This document shows positions 32,983 to 40,126 of a stretch of 64,000 nt of DNA, one piece after another. This DNA comes from an uncultured Phycisphaerales bacterium. Lineage in GTDB: Bacteria; Planctomycetota; Phycisphaerae; Tepidisphaerales; Tepidisphaeraceae. The DNA lies in contig CAIQIQ010000125.1 in assembly GCA_903871935.1 (NCBI GenBank), forward strand, positions 1-64,000. The letters are read 5' to 3'. Made by a program: the position numbers and the translations under genes. A model generated the notes under the pieces. It was not told the origin of the DNA. It made no database searches and worked only from the letters and a program-made list of their open reading frames with translations. Every line of letters begins with the position of its first letter. The stretch's first letter is position 1.

Positions 32983-35637
32983 TTAGTCATTGTCGGTTGT
33001 TTCTGTGTTCAGTGTCAGGTGCAGCTTCTTGAGGCCCCGCCCGTGGGCCCCGGCGAAGGCCGTCGGGTAGGGCGCATCGACTCCCTTCTGGGCGTGCCAT
33101 AGGATCCGATTGAGTGTGTCTTCGTCGGCGCGGTCGGGATCATCGAAGGGCTGCGCTGCTGACTGCTCGGCGAGCCGGAGCGCCATGCCGGACAAAGCGG
33201 TCATCGGCGGGTTCTTCTGATCGAGCGGCACCTTGCCTGGCACATGCGTATAGGGGGTCAGATCGGCGCTGGAATTGAAACACGCCCCCATCGCCGGCGC
33301 CATCGCATCCATCTGGTTCATCGGCGGCAGCCCCAGCATCAGTTCCATCGTGTGCAGCACCGATGTCTGGTTGAAGAATTCGGAGATGACCTTCTCTCGC
33401 TTGGTATAAGGCGAGATCACCAGGCAGATGGAGCGGTGGCCATCCACGTGATCGAAGCCGTTCTGCGGATCGTCCTCGATCACGAAAATGCAGGTGGTCG
33501 GCCAGAAGGAAGAATGCGAGATCGCATCCACAATCCTGCCGAGCGCCAGGTCATTGTCCGCAACCATGGCCTCGGGCGTCGGCCCGCCGGGCGTGGTCCC
33601 CCTGGTGTGGTCGGAGGGGAGGAAGATTGTCGTCAGATTCGGAAACTCATTCGGCTGCTTCATCTTACTGAACTCCGAGAGGAAGATCTCGGCGCGCAGG
33701 GCATCCGGGATGCTCAGGTTCCAGCCGGGATAGGTTGGATGGGTATAGGGCGTAAGGACCTTCGGCCCCAGTTCGTTCGACCACGTCGGTACCGTTGTCG
33801 GCATCGTTGTATTCGTACTCGGCTGTGGGCCCGGACCGCGCGACCCGCGCGGCCCCGCCGACAGAAGGAGTTGATCAAAGGATGCGGTGGTATTCGTGCG
33901 GACCATCTCGCCGTAATTACGGAATGTCAGGCCGTGAAGCAGTGCGTCATCCCAGATAAACCCCGTCGGCGAAATCGCCATTGGATCCTCTCCACCGAAC
34001 GGGTAGGAGCGCACCCATGCTCCGAAGGATTTCTCCAGGTAATCCACCGCCACCCCCTCGGTCGCCCAGGCATGCCCGTCCGCGGAAAGCACGCCGTTGT
34101 CGTAGAAGTTGTCAAGGAGGACGAACTGCTCGGCCAGGGCGTGTTGGTTCGGTGTCACTTCCCTCCCGAAGATGCACAACGACGGTTCGCCGTTGCCTTT
34201 GCCGATGTCTCCGAATACCTGGTCGTAGGTCCGGTTCTCTTTGATGATGTAGACCACGTGCTCGAAGACCGAGGGCTCCCCGAACCGCCGCGGCACAGGC
34301 GTCGCCTTTATCCCCGTTTGCGCCCGCTCCCACGCCTTGAGCGCCTGCGGGACCAGGGCATCGCGCTTGACCTGCTGGGTGTACTGCGACAGGAGCGAAG
34401 GGTCGGGGACATCCACGCTAAGAACCGACGCCCATGACGAATGCGTGTTCCATTTTCCGGCCGCACTCGGGTCGCGTGAGCCGACACCTTTCACGTTCGC
34501 GATCATCAACCGGTTTCCACTCGCCGCCAGCGCCCCCGGGTACCAGCCGGCCGGAATGAATCCGGCCACCGAAGGCGCGGGCGACGGCGCGGGCCCAGGG
34601 CCACCCAGGTCAATCACCGCGACGGCATTATTGCCCCCGACAGCTACGAACAGGGCTTTCCCATCATCCGATAGCGCGAGCGCGTTGGGCATCGAGCCAA
34701 ACGCCAGGGCGGGGTCCGGCCGGACGTTCAGCTCGCGGGTTACCTTGCGTGTCATGGTGTCGATCACGGATACGGCATCGCTGCTGGCGCAAGCGACGTA
34801 CAGCGTCTGGCCACCCTTCGCCAGCAGCAGGTCGGAGGGATGCAATCCCGTCTCGATCTGCTGGGTCTCCTTCATTGCGATCAGGTCTACCACAGAGAGC
34901 GTGCCAGTGGCCGCCGTCCCGCGCTGGTCGATCACCACGTCCGTCCCGTAGCTCTTTGCCGTCAAGTCTCCCGCACGCGCTCGGCGGCCGCCCCAGTTGG
35001 TCACATACGCAGTCTTGCCGTCGGGCGATATACACACCGCGTAGGGCGCGATGCCCACCGGGATCTCCGCTTGCACCGTCCCATCATCCAGAGCCACAAC
35101 GGCCAGCGCATCGCGCGCGTTGAGGCAAACGTACGCGGTCTTCCCATCCGCCGACAGCGCCAGCCCGCAAGGGAATGTTTCACGCTTGTCGCCTTTGGGC
35201 GCTGGCAGCCGGATCGTTCCGGCCAAGGCAAGCTTGCCGTCGGTCTGCACGGCGACTTCCAGCAGATTCGACTGGCCCGTTGTCACGTACAGCCGTGACC
35301 CATCCTGGCTCAGCACGATCCCGTGTGGCGACGCTCCATTCTTCGGCGGGTATTTCCACTGCTGGCGAATCTTCCAGGAGCCGGCATCAATCACGATGAC
35401 GGCATCGTTTGATTTCACGTACAGGGTCTTATGGTCGGGAGCGACAGCCAAATCGACAGGCCGGCCGTGAAATCCCGCCGACCGGCCGGGCAGATGAATG
35501 CGTTGTTGCGTGGGGAGAATCACTCCCGCATCGGTCGAGCCTACTCGCGTGGTCCGCTCGGTCGTCGAACGGCACGAGCATAGCGATGGAAACACGAGCG
35601 ACGCGATCAGCAACACACGCGGGAACGGCATCGGCAT
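32983..35637 (-). CDS. YncE-like beta-propeller/phosphoesterase fusion lipoprotein
   Basis: 884 residues from the ATG at 35637. The signal peptide ends in a Cys-rich LCSC that fits a lipobox. Residues 35-430 are repeated beta-propeller blades (LYVKSNDAVIVIDAGSW, RLYVTTGQSNLLEVAV, TAYVTNWGG, TLYVACASSDAVSVIDTM, ALFVAVGGNNAVAVIDLG). Residues 470-830 form an acid phosphatase/phospholipase C type phosphoesterase: HVVYIIKENRTYDQVFGD and FVIEDDPQNGFDHVDGHRS. Such fusions are common in planctomycetes and acidobacteria and are thought to cleave phosphomonoesters or phospholipids outside the cell. The frame extends upstream to 35793, but that part is Arg/Pro-rich and unlikely to be coding. Confidence 0.85.
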   Translation of the reverse strand: MPMPFPRVLLIASLVFPSLCSCRSTTERTTRVGSTDAGVILPTQQRIHLPGRSAGFHGRPVDLAVAPDHKTLYVKSNDAVIVIDAGSWKIRQQWKYPPKNGASPHGIVLSQDGSRLYVTTGQSNLLEVAVQTDGKLALAGTIRLPAPKGDKRETFPCGLALSADGKTAYVCLNARDALAVVALDDGTVQAEIPVGIAPYAVCISPDGKTAYVTNWGGRRARAGDLTAKSYGTDVVIDQRGTAATGTLSVVDLIAMKETQQIETGLHPSDLLLAKGGQTLYVACASSDAVSVIDTMTRKVTRELNVRPDPALAFGSMPNALALSDDGKALFVAVGGNNAVAVIDLGGPGPAPSPAPSVAGFIPAGWYPGALAASGNRLMIANVKGVGSRDPSAAGKWNTHSSWASVLSVDVPDPSLLSQYTQQVKRDALVPQALKAWERAQTGIKATPVPRRFGEPSVFEHVVYIIKENRTYDQVFGDIGKGNGEPSLCIFGREVTPNQHALAEQFVLLDNFYDNGVLSADGHAWATEGVAVDYLEKSFGAWVRSYPFGGEDPMAISPTGFIWDDALLHGLTFRNYGEMVRTNTTASFDQLLLSAGPRGSRGPGPQPSTNTTMPTTVPTWSNELGPKVLTPYTHPTYPGWNLSIPDALRAEIFLSEFSKMKQPNEFPNLTTIFLPSDHTRGTTPGGPTPEAMVADNDLALGRIVDAISHSSFWPTTCIFVIEDDPQNGFDHVDGHRSICLVISPYTKREKVISEFFNQTSVLHTMELMLGLPPMNQMDAMAPAMGACFNSSADLTPYTHVPGKVPLDQKNPPMTALSGMALRLAEQSAAQPFDDPDRADEDTLNRILWHAQKGVDAPYPTAFAGAHGRGLKKLHLTLNTETTDND

Positions 35638-35843
35638 AGTGCTGGCACCTATAGCGGATAGAAGGATTGGGGGCAATGTGGCTCTCCTATGGGTCCCAGG
35701 GGCAATTCGAGTTGCTCGTCCTGATCGCGGTATGCGCGTTTGAGGAAGTCGGGATCGAGTTGGTAGTCTATGACCGGGGGAGGGCTCCGGCATCGCCGCA
35801 ACTCGCCGGCGGCTGGGGGTCCGGAGGCGAGCGTCTTGTATTG

Positions 35844-35880
35844 GTTGACTTGGTCAACATTCGATGCATACTTAATTAGA
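35844..35880 (+). promoter_or_regulatory. Palindromic operator and promoter of BrnTA-like pair
   Basis: GTTGAC-TTG-GTCAAC (35844-35858) is a perfect inverted repeat that contains a TTGACT -35 (35845-35850). A CATACT -10 follows at 35867-35872 with 16-base spacing. Transcription would begin at about 35879-35880, the position of the toxin ATG, so the mRNA may be leaderless. Confidence 0.55.
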
Positions 35881-36152
35881 TGTACGTCTTCCGCTGGAAT
35901 GACTGGAACATCGACCATATTGATGAGCATGGCATGAAGCCATGGGACGCGGAGTATCTGGTGAACCACGCTAGAGAGCCATTTCCGCAAAAGCAAGGAG
36001 ATGATCGCTATCTCGTCATGGGGCAATTGCCGGACGGAACGTACGCTCAGGTTGCGTTTGTGTTCAGTCCGCCTGGCGTGGTGTTTGTGATTCATGCCAG
36101 ACCTTTGCTGGATATCGAAAAACGCCGTTTGCGGCGCAGGAGACCATCATGA
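35880..36152 (+). CDS. BrnT-like toxin
   Basis: A 90-residue protein. MYVFRWNDWNIDHIDEHGM, then PWDAEYLVNHA, DDRYLVMGQLPDGTYAQVAFVF and VFVIHARPLLDIEKRRLRRR match the short RelE-fold BrnT ribonuclease toxins (W-N-x-x-H-x-x-x-H-G start, H-A-R and E-x-R near the end). The stop overlaps the antitoxin ATG (ATGA). There is no visible ribosome site, consistent with the leaderless promoter just upstream. Confidence 0.8.
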   Translation: MYVFRWNDWNIDHIDEHGMKPWDAEYLVNHAREPFPQKQGDDRYLVMGQLPDGTYAQVAFVFSPPGVVFVIHARPLLDIEKRRLRRRRPS

Positions 36153-36466
36153 AGAAACGCAAACCGTACTGGGAAATGACAACAGCAGAACTTCGCGAGG
36201 CGACCAAGGAGTTTGATCGGCCGTTTGCGTACGAGAAGGGGACACCTTTAACCACAGCCGATAAAGAGCGATTTCGCAAAGCCCGAGATCATGCCACAAC
36301 CGTGAAGAGAGGCCGGCCGCGCATTGGTCGTGGAGCTGCAAGGATAACCACGACGATCGAACGGTCGCTGTTGCTGCGGGCGGATAGCTTTGCCAAGAGT
36401 CACGGACTCACTCGTGCGGAACTGATTGCACGAGGCATGGAACGTGTCCTCGCAGGTGCGGCATAG
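36149..36466 (+). CDS. BrnA-like antitoxin with C-terminal ribbon-helix-helix
   Basis: A 105-residue basic protein. The N-terminal half (YWEMTTAELREATKEFDRPF) should bind the toxin. The C-terminal half has TTIERSLLLRADSFAKSHGL and TRAELIARGMERVLAG, a ribbon-helix-helix pattern. It probably represses the operon at the GTTGAC-GTCAAC palindrome. It overlaps the toxin gene by 4 bases. Confidence 0.8.
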   Translation: MKKRKPYWEMTTAELREATKEFDRPFAYEKGTPLTTADKERFRKARDHATTVKRGRPRIGRGAARITTTIERSLLLRADSFAKSHGLTRAELIARGMERVLAGAA

Positions 36467-36523
36467 AAGAACGCGAGCCAAAAGATCATCACGCCCGCAG
36501 CAATACGAACGGGCGAGCGACGG

Positions 36524-36546
36524 TATAATCTGGTGTCAGGAGTATT
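36524..36546 (+). promoter_or_regulatory. -10 box and ribosome site for the DAHP synthase fusion
   Basis: TATAAT at 36524-36529 and AGGAG at 36538-36542, four bases before the ATG at 36547. No convincing -35 is seen. The short leader leaves no room for an attenuator. Confidence 0.5.
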
Positions 36547-37680
36547 ATGGACCGCACAGCCATCCGAACACTGAGCAACTGGGGCGCAGCAGGTGAGGGG
36601 ATCTATCTCATCGCTGGCCCGTGCAGCGCTGAATCGGAAGAGCAGGTATTGCGAACGGCTGCGGGTCTGGCTGCCGCACCCGCGCGCAACAGCGCATCGG
36701 GCGGCAAGCTGACTTTCTTCCGCGCTGGGATCTGGAAGCCGCGGACACATCCGGGCGGATTTCAGGGAGTCGGCATCGATGCGCTTCCGTGGCTCGTTCA
36801 GGTGCGCCAGCGGTTTGGCTTCCCCGTGGGCGCTGAAGTCGGCACACCCGAGCATGTTGAGGCCGCGCTGCGGCATGGGTTGGATGTGGTATGGATCGGG
36901 GCACGGACAAGCGTCGATCCGTATGCCGTCGAGAACATCGCGGCCGCTCTCAAGGGCGTGGACATTCCTGTGCTCGTGAAAAACCCCACCAGTCCCGACC
37001 TGGAACTGTGGCTGGGAGCTCTGGAGCGTGTGGCCAACGTCGGCATACGCCGGCTGTCGGCCGTGCATCGCGGATTCAGCACCGCCGTCGATACTCGCTA
37101 CCGCAACGCGCCGTTGTGGCGCATACCGATTGAACTCAAACGACGCTTGCCCGGCGTCCCGCTGATCTGTGACCCCAGCCACCTGTGCGGCCGGACGGAC
37201 CTGATCTTCCCCATCGCCCAGGAAGCGATGGATCTGTTGTTCGACGGCCTGATGGTGGAAGTGCATGACAATCCGGCCGCCGCCCGCAGCGACAGCGCCC
37301 AGCAGCTTACGCCGATGCAGTTTGGGGCGATGCTGGACCGCCTGGTTCTGCCGCGCCAGGGCAATGGCCTCTCTCACGATAGCCAGATGCTGCACCTGCG
37401 CCACGCCATCGACGAGATCGACGAGGAAATAGTGGGCCTGCTCGCGCGGCGGATGAATGTGGTGGGACAAATGGGCCAGCGCAAGCGGCAACAGCAGGCG
37501 GCGACGCTGCAGATGGGGCGGTGGGAGCAGGTGCTGGAGCATTGCTGCGAGGTGGCCCGCCAGCGCGGGCTGAGCGAGAGTTTCGTGGTTCAGCTCTATC
37601 AGCTTATCCACGAGGAGGCGATACGGCTACAGGAGGAGCCGGTGGCGGGGGAAGGGGGGCGACCAGCAGGCAAAAGTTAA
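36547..37680 (+). CDS. Bifunctional DAHP synthase-chorismate mutase
   Basis: A 377-residue fusion. Residues 1-255 are a KDO8P-like (type I beta) DAHP synthase: LIAGPCSAESEEQVL, FRAGIWKPRTHPGGFQGVG, VGAEVGTPEHVEAAL, VLVKNPTSPDLE, HRGFSTAVD, ICDPSHLCGRTDLI and GLMVEVHDNP. Residues 275-365 are an AroQ-type chorismate mutase (LRHAIDEIDEEIVGLLARRM, then YQLIHEEAIRLQ). The synthase makes the first shikimate pathway intermediate; the C-terminal mutase makes prephenate and may give feedback control. The same order (synthase then mutase) is known from Bacteroidetes. The last 20 residues are Gly-rich and extra. Confidence 0.9.
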   Translation: MDRTAIRTLSNWGAAGEGIYLIAGPCSAESEEQVLRTAAGLAAAPARNSASGGKLTFFRAGIWKPRTHPGGFQGVGIDALPWLVQVRQRFGFPVGAEVGTPEHVEAALRHGLDVVWIGARTSVDPYAVENIAAALKGVDIPVLVKNPTSPDLELWLGALERVANVGIRRLSAVHRGFSTAVDTRYRNAPLWRIPIELKRRLPGVPLICDPSHLCGRTDLIFPIAQEAMDLLFDGLMVEVHDNPAAARSDSAQQLTPMQFGAMLDRLVLPRQGNGLSHDSQMLHLRHAIDEIDEEIVGLLARRMNVVGQMGQRKRQQQAATLQMGRWEQVLEHCCEVARQRGLSESFVVQLYQLIHEEAIRLQEEPVAGEGGRPAGKS

Positions 37681-37691
37681 CCTCTCACAAC

Positions 37692-37715
37692 GACGCCACG
37701 ACGCCACGACGCCAC
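37692..37715 (+). repeat. 8-bp tandem repeat, three units
   Basis: GACGCCAC repeated three times directly after the stop of the DAHP synthase fusion gene. The unit is 8 bp, unlike the heptamers elsewhere. Confidence 0.7.
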
Positions 37716-37878
37716 GCCAAAGGAGAAAGCGGAGAGCGTCGCGCGGAAGGTTAGCCGCATGAACACAGAGAAGAGAGCTAGCCACCGATGATCGGATGAC
37801 ACGGACAGAAGGTTTCGAACAGGAGGAAACAGCGATAGTGGAGGCCGACGCTGATGCCGTTTTGCTGGCCCTGCCGTA

Positions 37879-38205
37879 TCACGTCTGCTTGCATTGCTGC
37901 CGTCGTTTGAGAATGCGAGTTATGAGTATCGCTGGAGCGACAAGCCCTAGAACAACGACCGGCCACCACGGGAATATGAGCACGCGCGTCATCGGGGCGT
38001 GGAGCGCACTTATCCTGTGCACCGTCAGCCAGCCCTGACGATTAGTAATGATGTACGCTGCGGAGCCGGTGTCCAACTCGGTCCAGACACCTCCCTCGGG
38101 GAAGTGAACCGACGGCGGAGCATAGCTGCCGCGTAACCCAAGCAGCCCGAACAGAAGTATGAGCAGAGAGGCGATCATCGCGATGGTTCGAAGGGCGCGT
38201 TTCAT
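37879..38205 (-). CDS. Small hypothetical membrane protein
   Basis: A 108-residue protein with two hydrophobic helices: about 8-26 (IAMIASLLILLFGLLGL) and 78-98 (WWPVVVLGLVAPAILITRIL), separated by a soluble loop of about 50 residues (PSVHFPEGGVWTELDTGSAA). It ends in a basic tail (KRRQQCKQT). The family is unknown; proteins of this layout are frequent in planctomycetes. It is monocistronic. Confidence 0.55.
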   Translation of the reverse strand: MKRALRTIAMIASLLILLFGLLGLRGSYAPPSVHFPEGGVWTELDTGSAAYIITNRQGWLTVHRISALHAPMTRVLIFPWWPVVVLGLVAPAILITRILKRRQQCKQT

Positions 38206-38408
38206 GCTTCCGCCTGGAAAATCAAAGAGGGACAGATGCGGCCCTGCCCGGGGCCGATCCCCAAGCTTCTTTCCAACACTCTACCACCATGATGGCCATG
38301 TCCAAAGCAAAACCGCCTTCAGGCGGCGCCTTCGCCCGACTGCCGCTATCCCTGCCTCTCGGTTGCCGATTCTTCGATCCCAGGCCCCCTTAGCCGGATC
38401 ACTGGCAT

Positions 38409-38741
38409 TCAGGCAGCATTGGCGAATCGTCTCCATGTGGCCAAATCACGGCTAATCACGTCCAGTAGACGACAGGCAAGATGTGACGGCTGACGTTTCC
38501 CCTGCTCCCATGCCTGCACCAACACCGTGGAAACACCGAGAATCTCCGCGAACACCGCCTGCGAGACATTCAGCTTGGTCCGCACTTCCTGCACGGCGGC
38601 CGAAGTGTAATGCTGAGGCGGCGGCACCTGTTTCACCAGGCGACGGGACAACTGCGTGGTCCGCCCTGCGCGAAGGAGATCGCGAGCCTGAGTCAGTGAC
38701 TCGATCAGTTCATCGCCGATGTTCTTGTTCTTCATGGTCAT
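38409..38741 (-). CDS. XRE/HigA-like antitoxin
   Basis: A 110-residue protein from the ATG at 38741 (38735 is possible). The C-terminal half is a helix-turn-helix, VRTKLNVSQAVFAEILGVS then VLVQAWEQGKRQPSHLACRLLDV, as in HigA/MqsA-type antitoxins. The N-terminal half (IGDELIESLTQARDLLRAG) is helical. It overlaps the 3-prime end of the RelE-like toxin reading frame, which is broken by a frameshift. Confidence 0.8.
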   Translation of the reverse strand: MTMKNKNIGDELIESLTQARDLLRAGRTTQLSRRLVKQVPPPQHYTSAAVQEVRTKLNVSQAVFAEILGVSTVLVQAWEQGKRQPSHLACRLLDVISRDLATWRRFANAA

Positions 38742-39080
38742 CTCGCAATTCCGCGGCAATCTCCGCAACCAGGTTCCTGCAGACGGCACGCTGCGCGCTG
38801 TTCAGGTTCGCCTGCTCATTCTTGGCGAAGATCAGCGCCAATAGGATCGTATCGAAGCTGGCAAAACATACGTAGCACACTCGCGTTGCCCCGCTCTTGC
38901 CGCGTCGCCATGATGGCGGAGCAAATCGCATCTTTCGCACCCGCCGGTGCCCGCCATTACCGGGTGTCCCGGGGCCGATCGCAGCAGTTCCTGCTCGAGC
39001 ATCCGCAGATCTTCGTCCGTCAGGCCCATCGCTTTCCACCGGGACGTGAACAGCGGGGTCTGCAGGAACGTGTAGTGCAT
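38710..39080 (-). pseudogene. RelE/HigB-like toxin gene with a frameshift
   Basis: From the ATG at 39080 the frame reads MHYTFLQTPLFTSRWK, GLTDEDLRMLEQELL and PVMAGTGG as in RelE-type toxins, then loses homology. The expected rest, VRKMRFAPPSWRRGKSGATR, YVCFASFDTILLALIFAKNE and NLVAEIAAELRD, continues in another frame that ends at 38710. One G seems to be missing in the GGCGGG run (complement of 38940-38942). Either the toxin is dead, the base was lost in sequencing or assembly, or a programmed frameshift restores it. The antitoxin after it is intact. Confidence 0.75.
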
Positions 39081-39132
39081 CCGCTGAATAGTATCGTACA
39101 ATGTACCACAGTCAAGGAGGCCGGAAACTTAG

Positions 39133-39306
<174 letters not shown>

Positions 39307-39315
39307 CATCGGGCA

Positions 39316-40107
39316 ATGGACATTCGAGACCAGCTTTGGCTGTGGGGGCATCCGGCCAATTCTCATTTCCGGCAGTTTGGGTTGCCGCAGCGAGAGTCGC
39401 GGATGGGGCCGGCGGAGGCGGCGAAATGGATGGGGATACCCAACGTCGTGATGGTAGTCTATGGTGGCAATCCAGCGCCGCCGTTTGACGCACATCAGCG
39501 GCCGCTGGATGGACTGCGGCGGGTGGTGTGGTCGATCGTGGGCGACTCGAGCAGCGAGCGCAACGATGAACAGACGGATGTGGAAGAGGTGTTGGCACTG
39601 GCGGGGCAGCATAGAAACGTTTGTGGCGCGATCCTGGATGATCTATTCAATGCGCCGGAGAACGGTTCGCGGCGGTGGCGCGTGGACGCCGAGGAACTGG
39701 CACGGCTGGCCGGCCGGTTGCATGGGGATGGGGCAGGCACCAGGCGGCTGGACTTGTGGGGAGTGCTGTACGCGCATCAGTTTGACCTGCCGATCGCCGC
39801 TCATCTGGGGGCGCTGGACGTGGTAACGTTCTGGACCTGGCATGCGCGCGATCTGGGGAAGCTGGAGGCGAACTTTGCGCGCTGCGAGCAGCTCACGCCC
39901 GGCAAGCGGCGAGTGCTGGGGTGTTACATGTGGGATTATGGCGAGGGCAAGCCGATGCCGACGGAGTTGATGGAATATCAGTGCCGATTGGGGCGCAAAA
40001 TGCTGGAGGATGGCCGGATCGAGGGGATGATCTTTCTGGCCAGTTGCATCTGCGATATGGATCTGGAGGCGGTGGAGTGGACGCGGCGTTGGATTGAAGG
40101 GGTGTAG
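39316..40107 (+). CDS. Hypothetical protein linked to glycan genes
   Basis: A 263-residue soluble protein of unknown function. Alternating strand-helix segments (GIPNVVMVVYGG, CGAILDDLFNA, RRLDLWGVLYAHQF, ALDVVTFWTWHA, RVLGCYMWDYGEGKPMP, IEGMIFLASCICDMDLEAVEWTRRWIE) suggest a TIM-barrel fold. The WxW-H and WDYGEG motifs could line a sugar-binding pocket. No signal peptide is visible. It ends 19 bases before the heparinase-like gene on the same strand and is probably in the same operon. Confidence 0.65.
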   Translation: MDIRDQLWLWGHPANSHFRQFGLPQRESRMGPAEAAKWMGIPNVVMVVYGGNPAPPFDAHQRPLDGLRRVVWSIVGDSSSERNDEQTDVEEVLALAGQHRNVCGAILDDLFNAPENGSRRWRVDAEELARLAGRLHGDGAGTRRLDLWGVLYAHQFDLPIAAHLGALDVVTFWTWHARDLGKLEANFARCEQLTPGKRRVLGCYMWDYGEGKPMPTELMEYQCRLGRKMLEDGRIEGMIFLASCICDMDLEAVEWTRRWIEGV

Positions 40108-40126
40108 CTATCGTAGAAGGATTCGC

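Noticed and set aside
36547-37680. A second kdsA
   Set aside because: The GPCSAESEEQ and KPRTHPGGFQG motifs and the fused chorismate mutase fit DAHP synthase, not KDO-8-P synthase.
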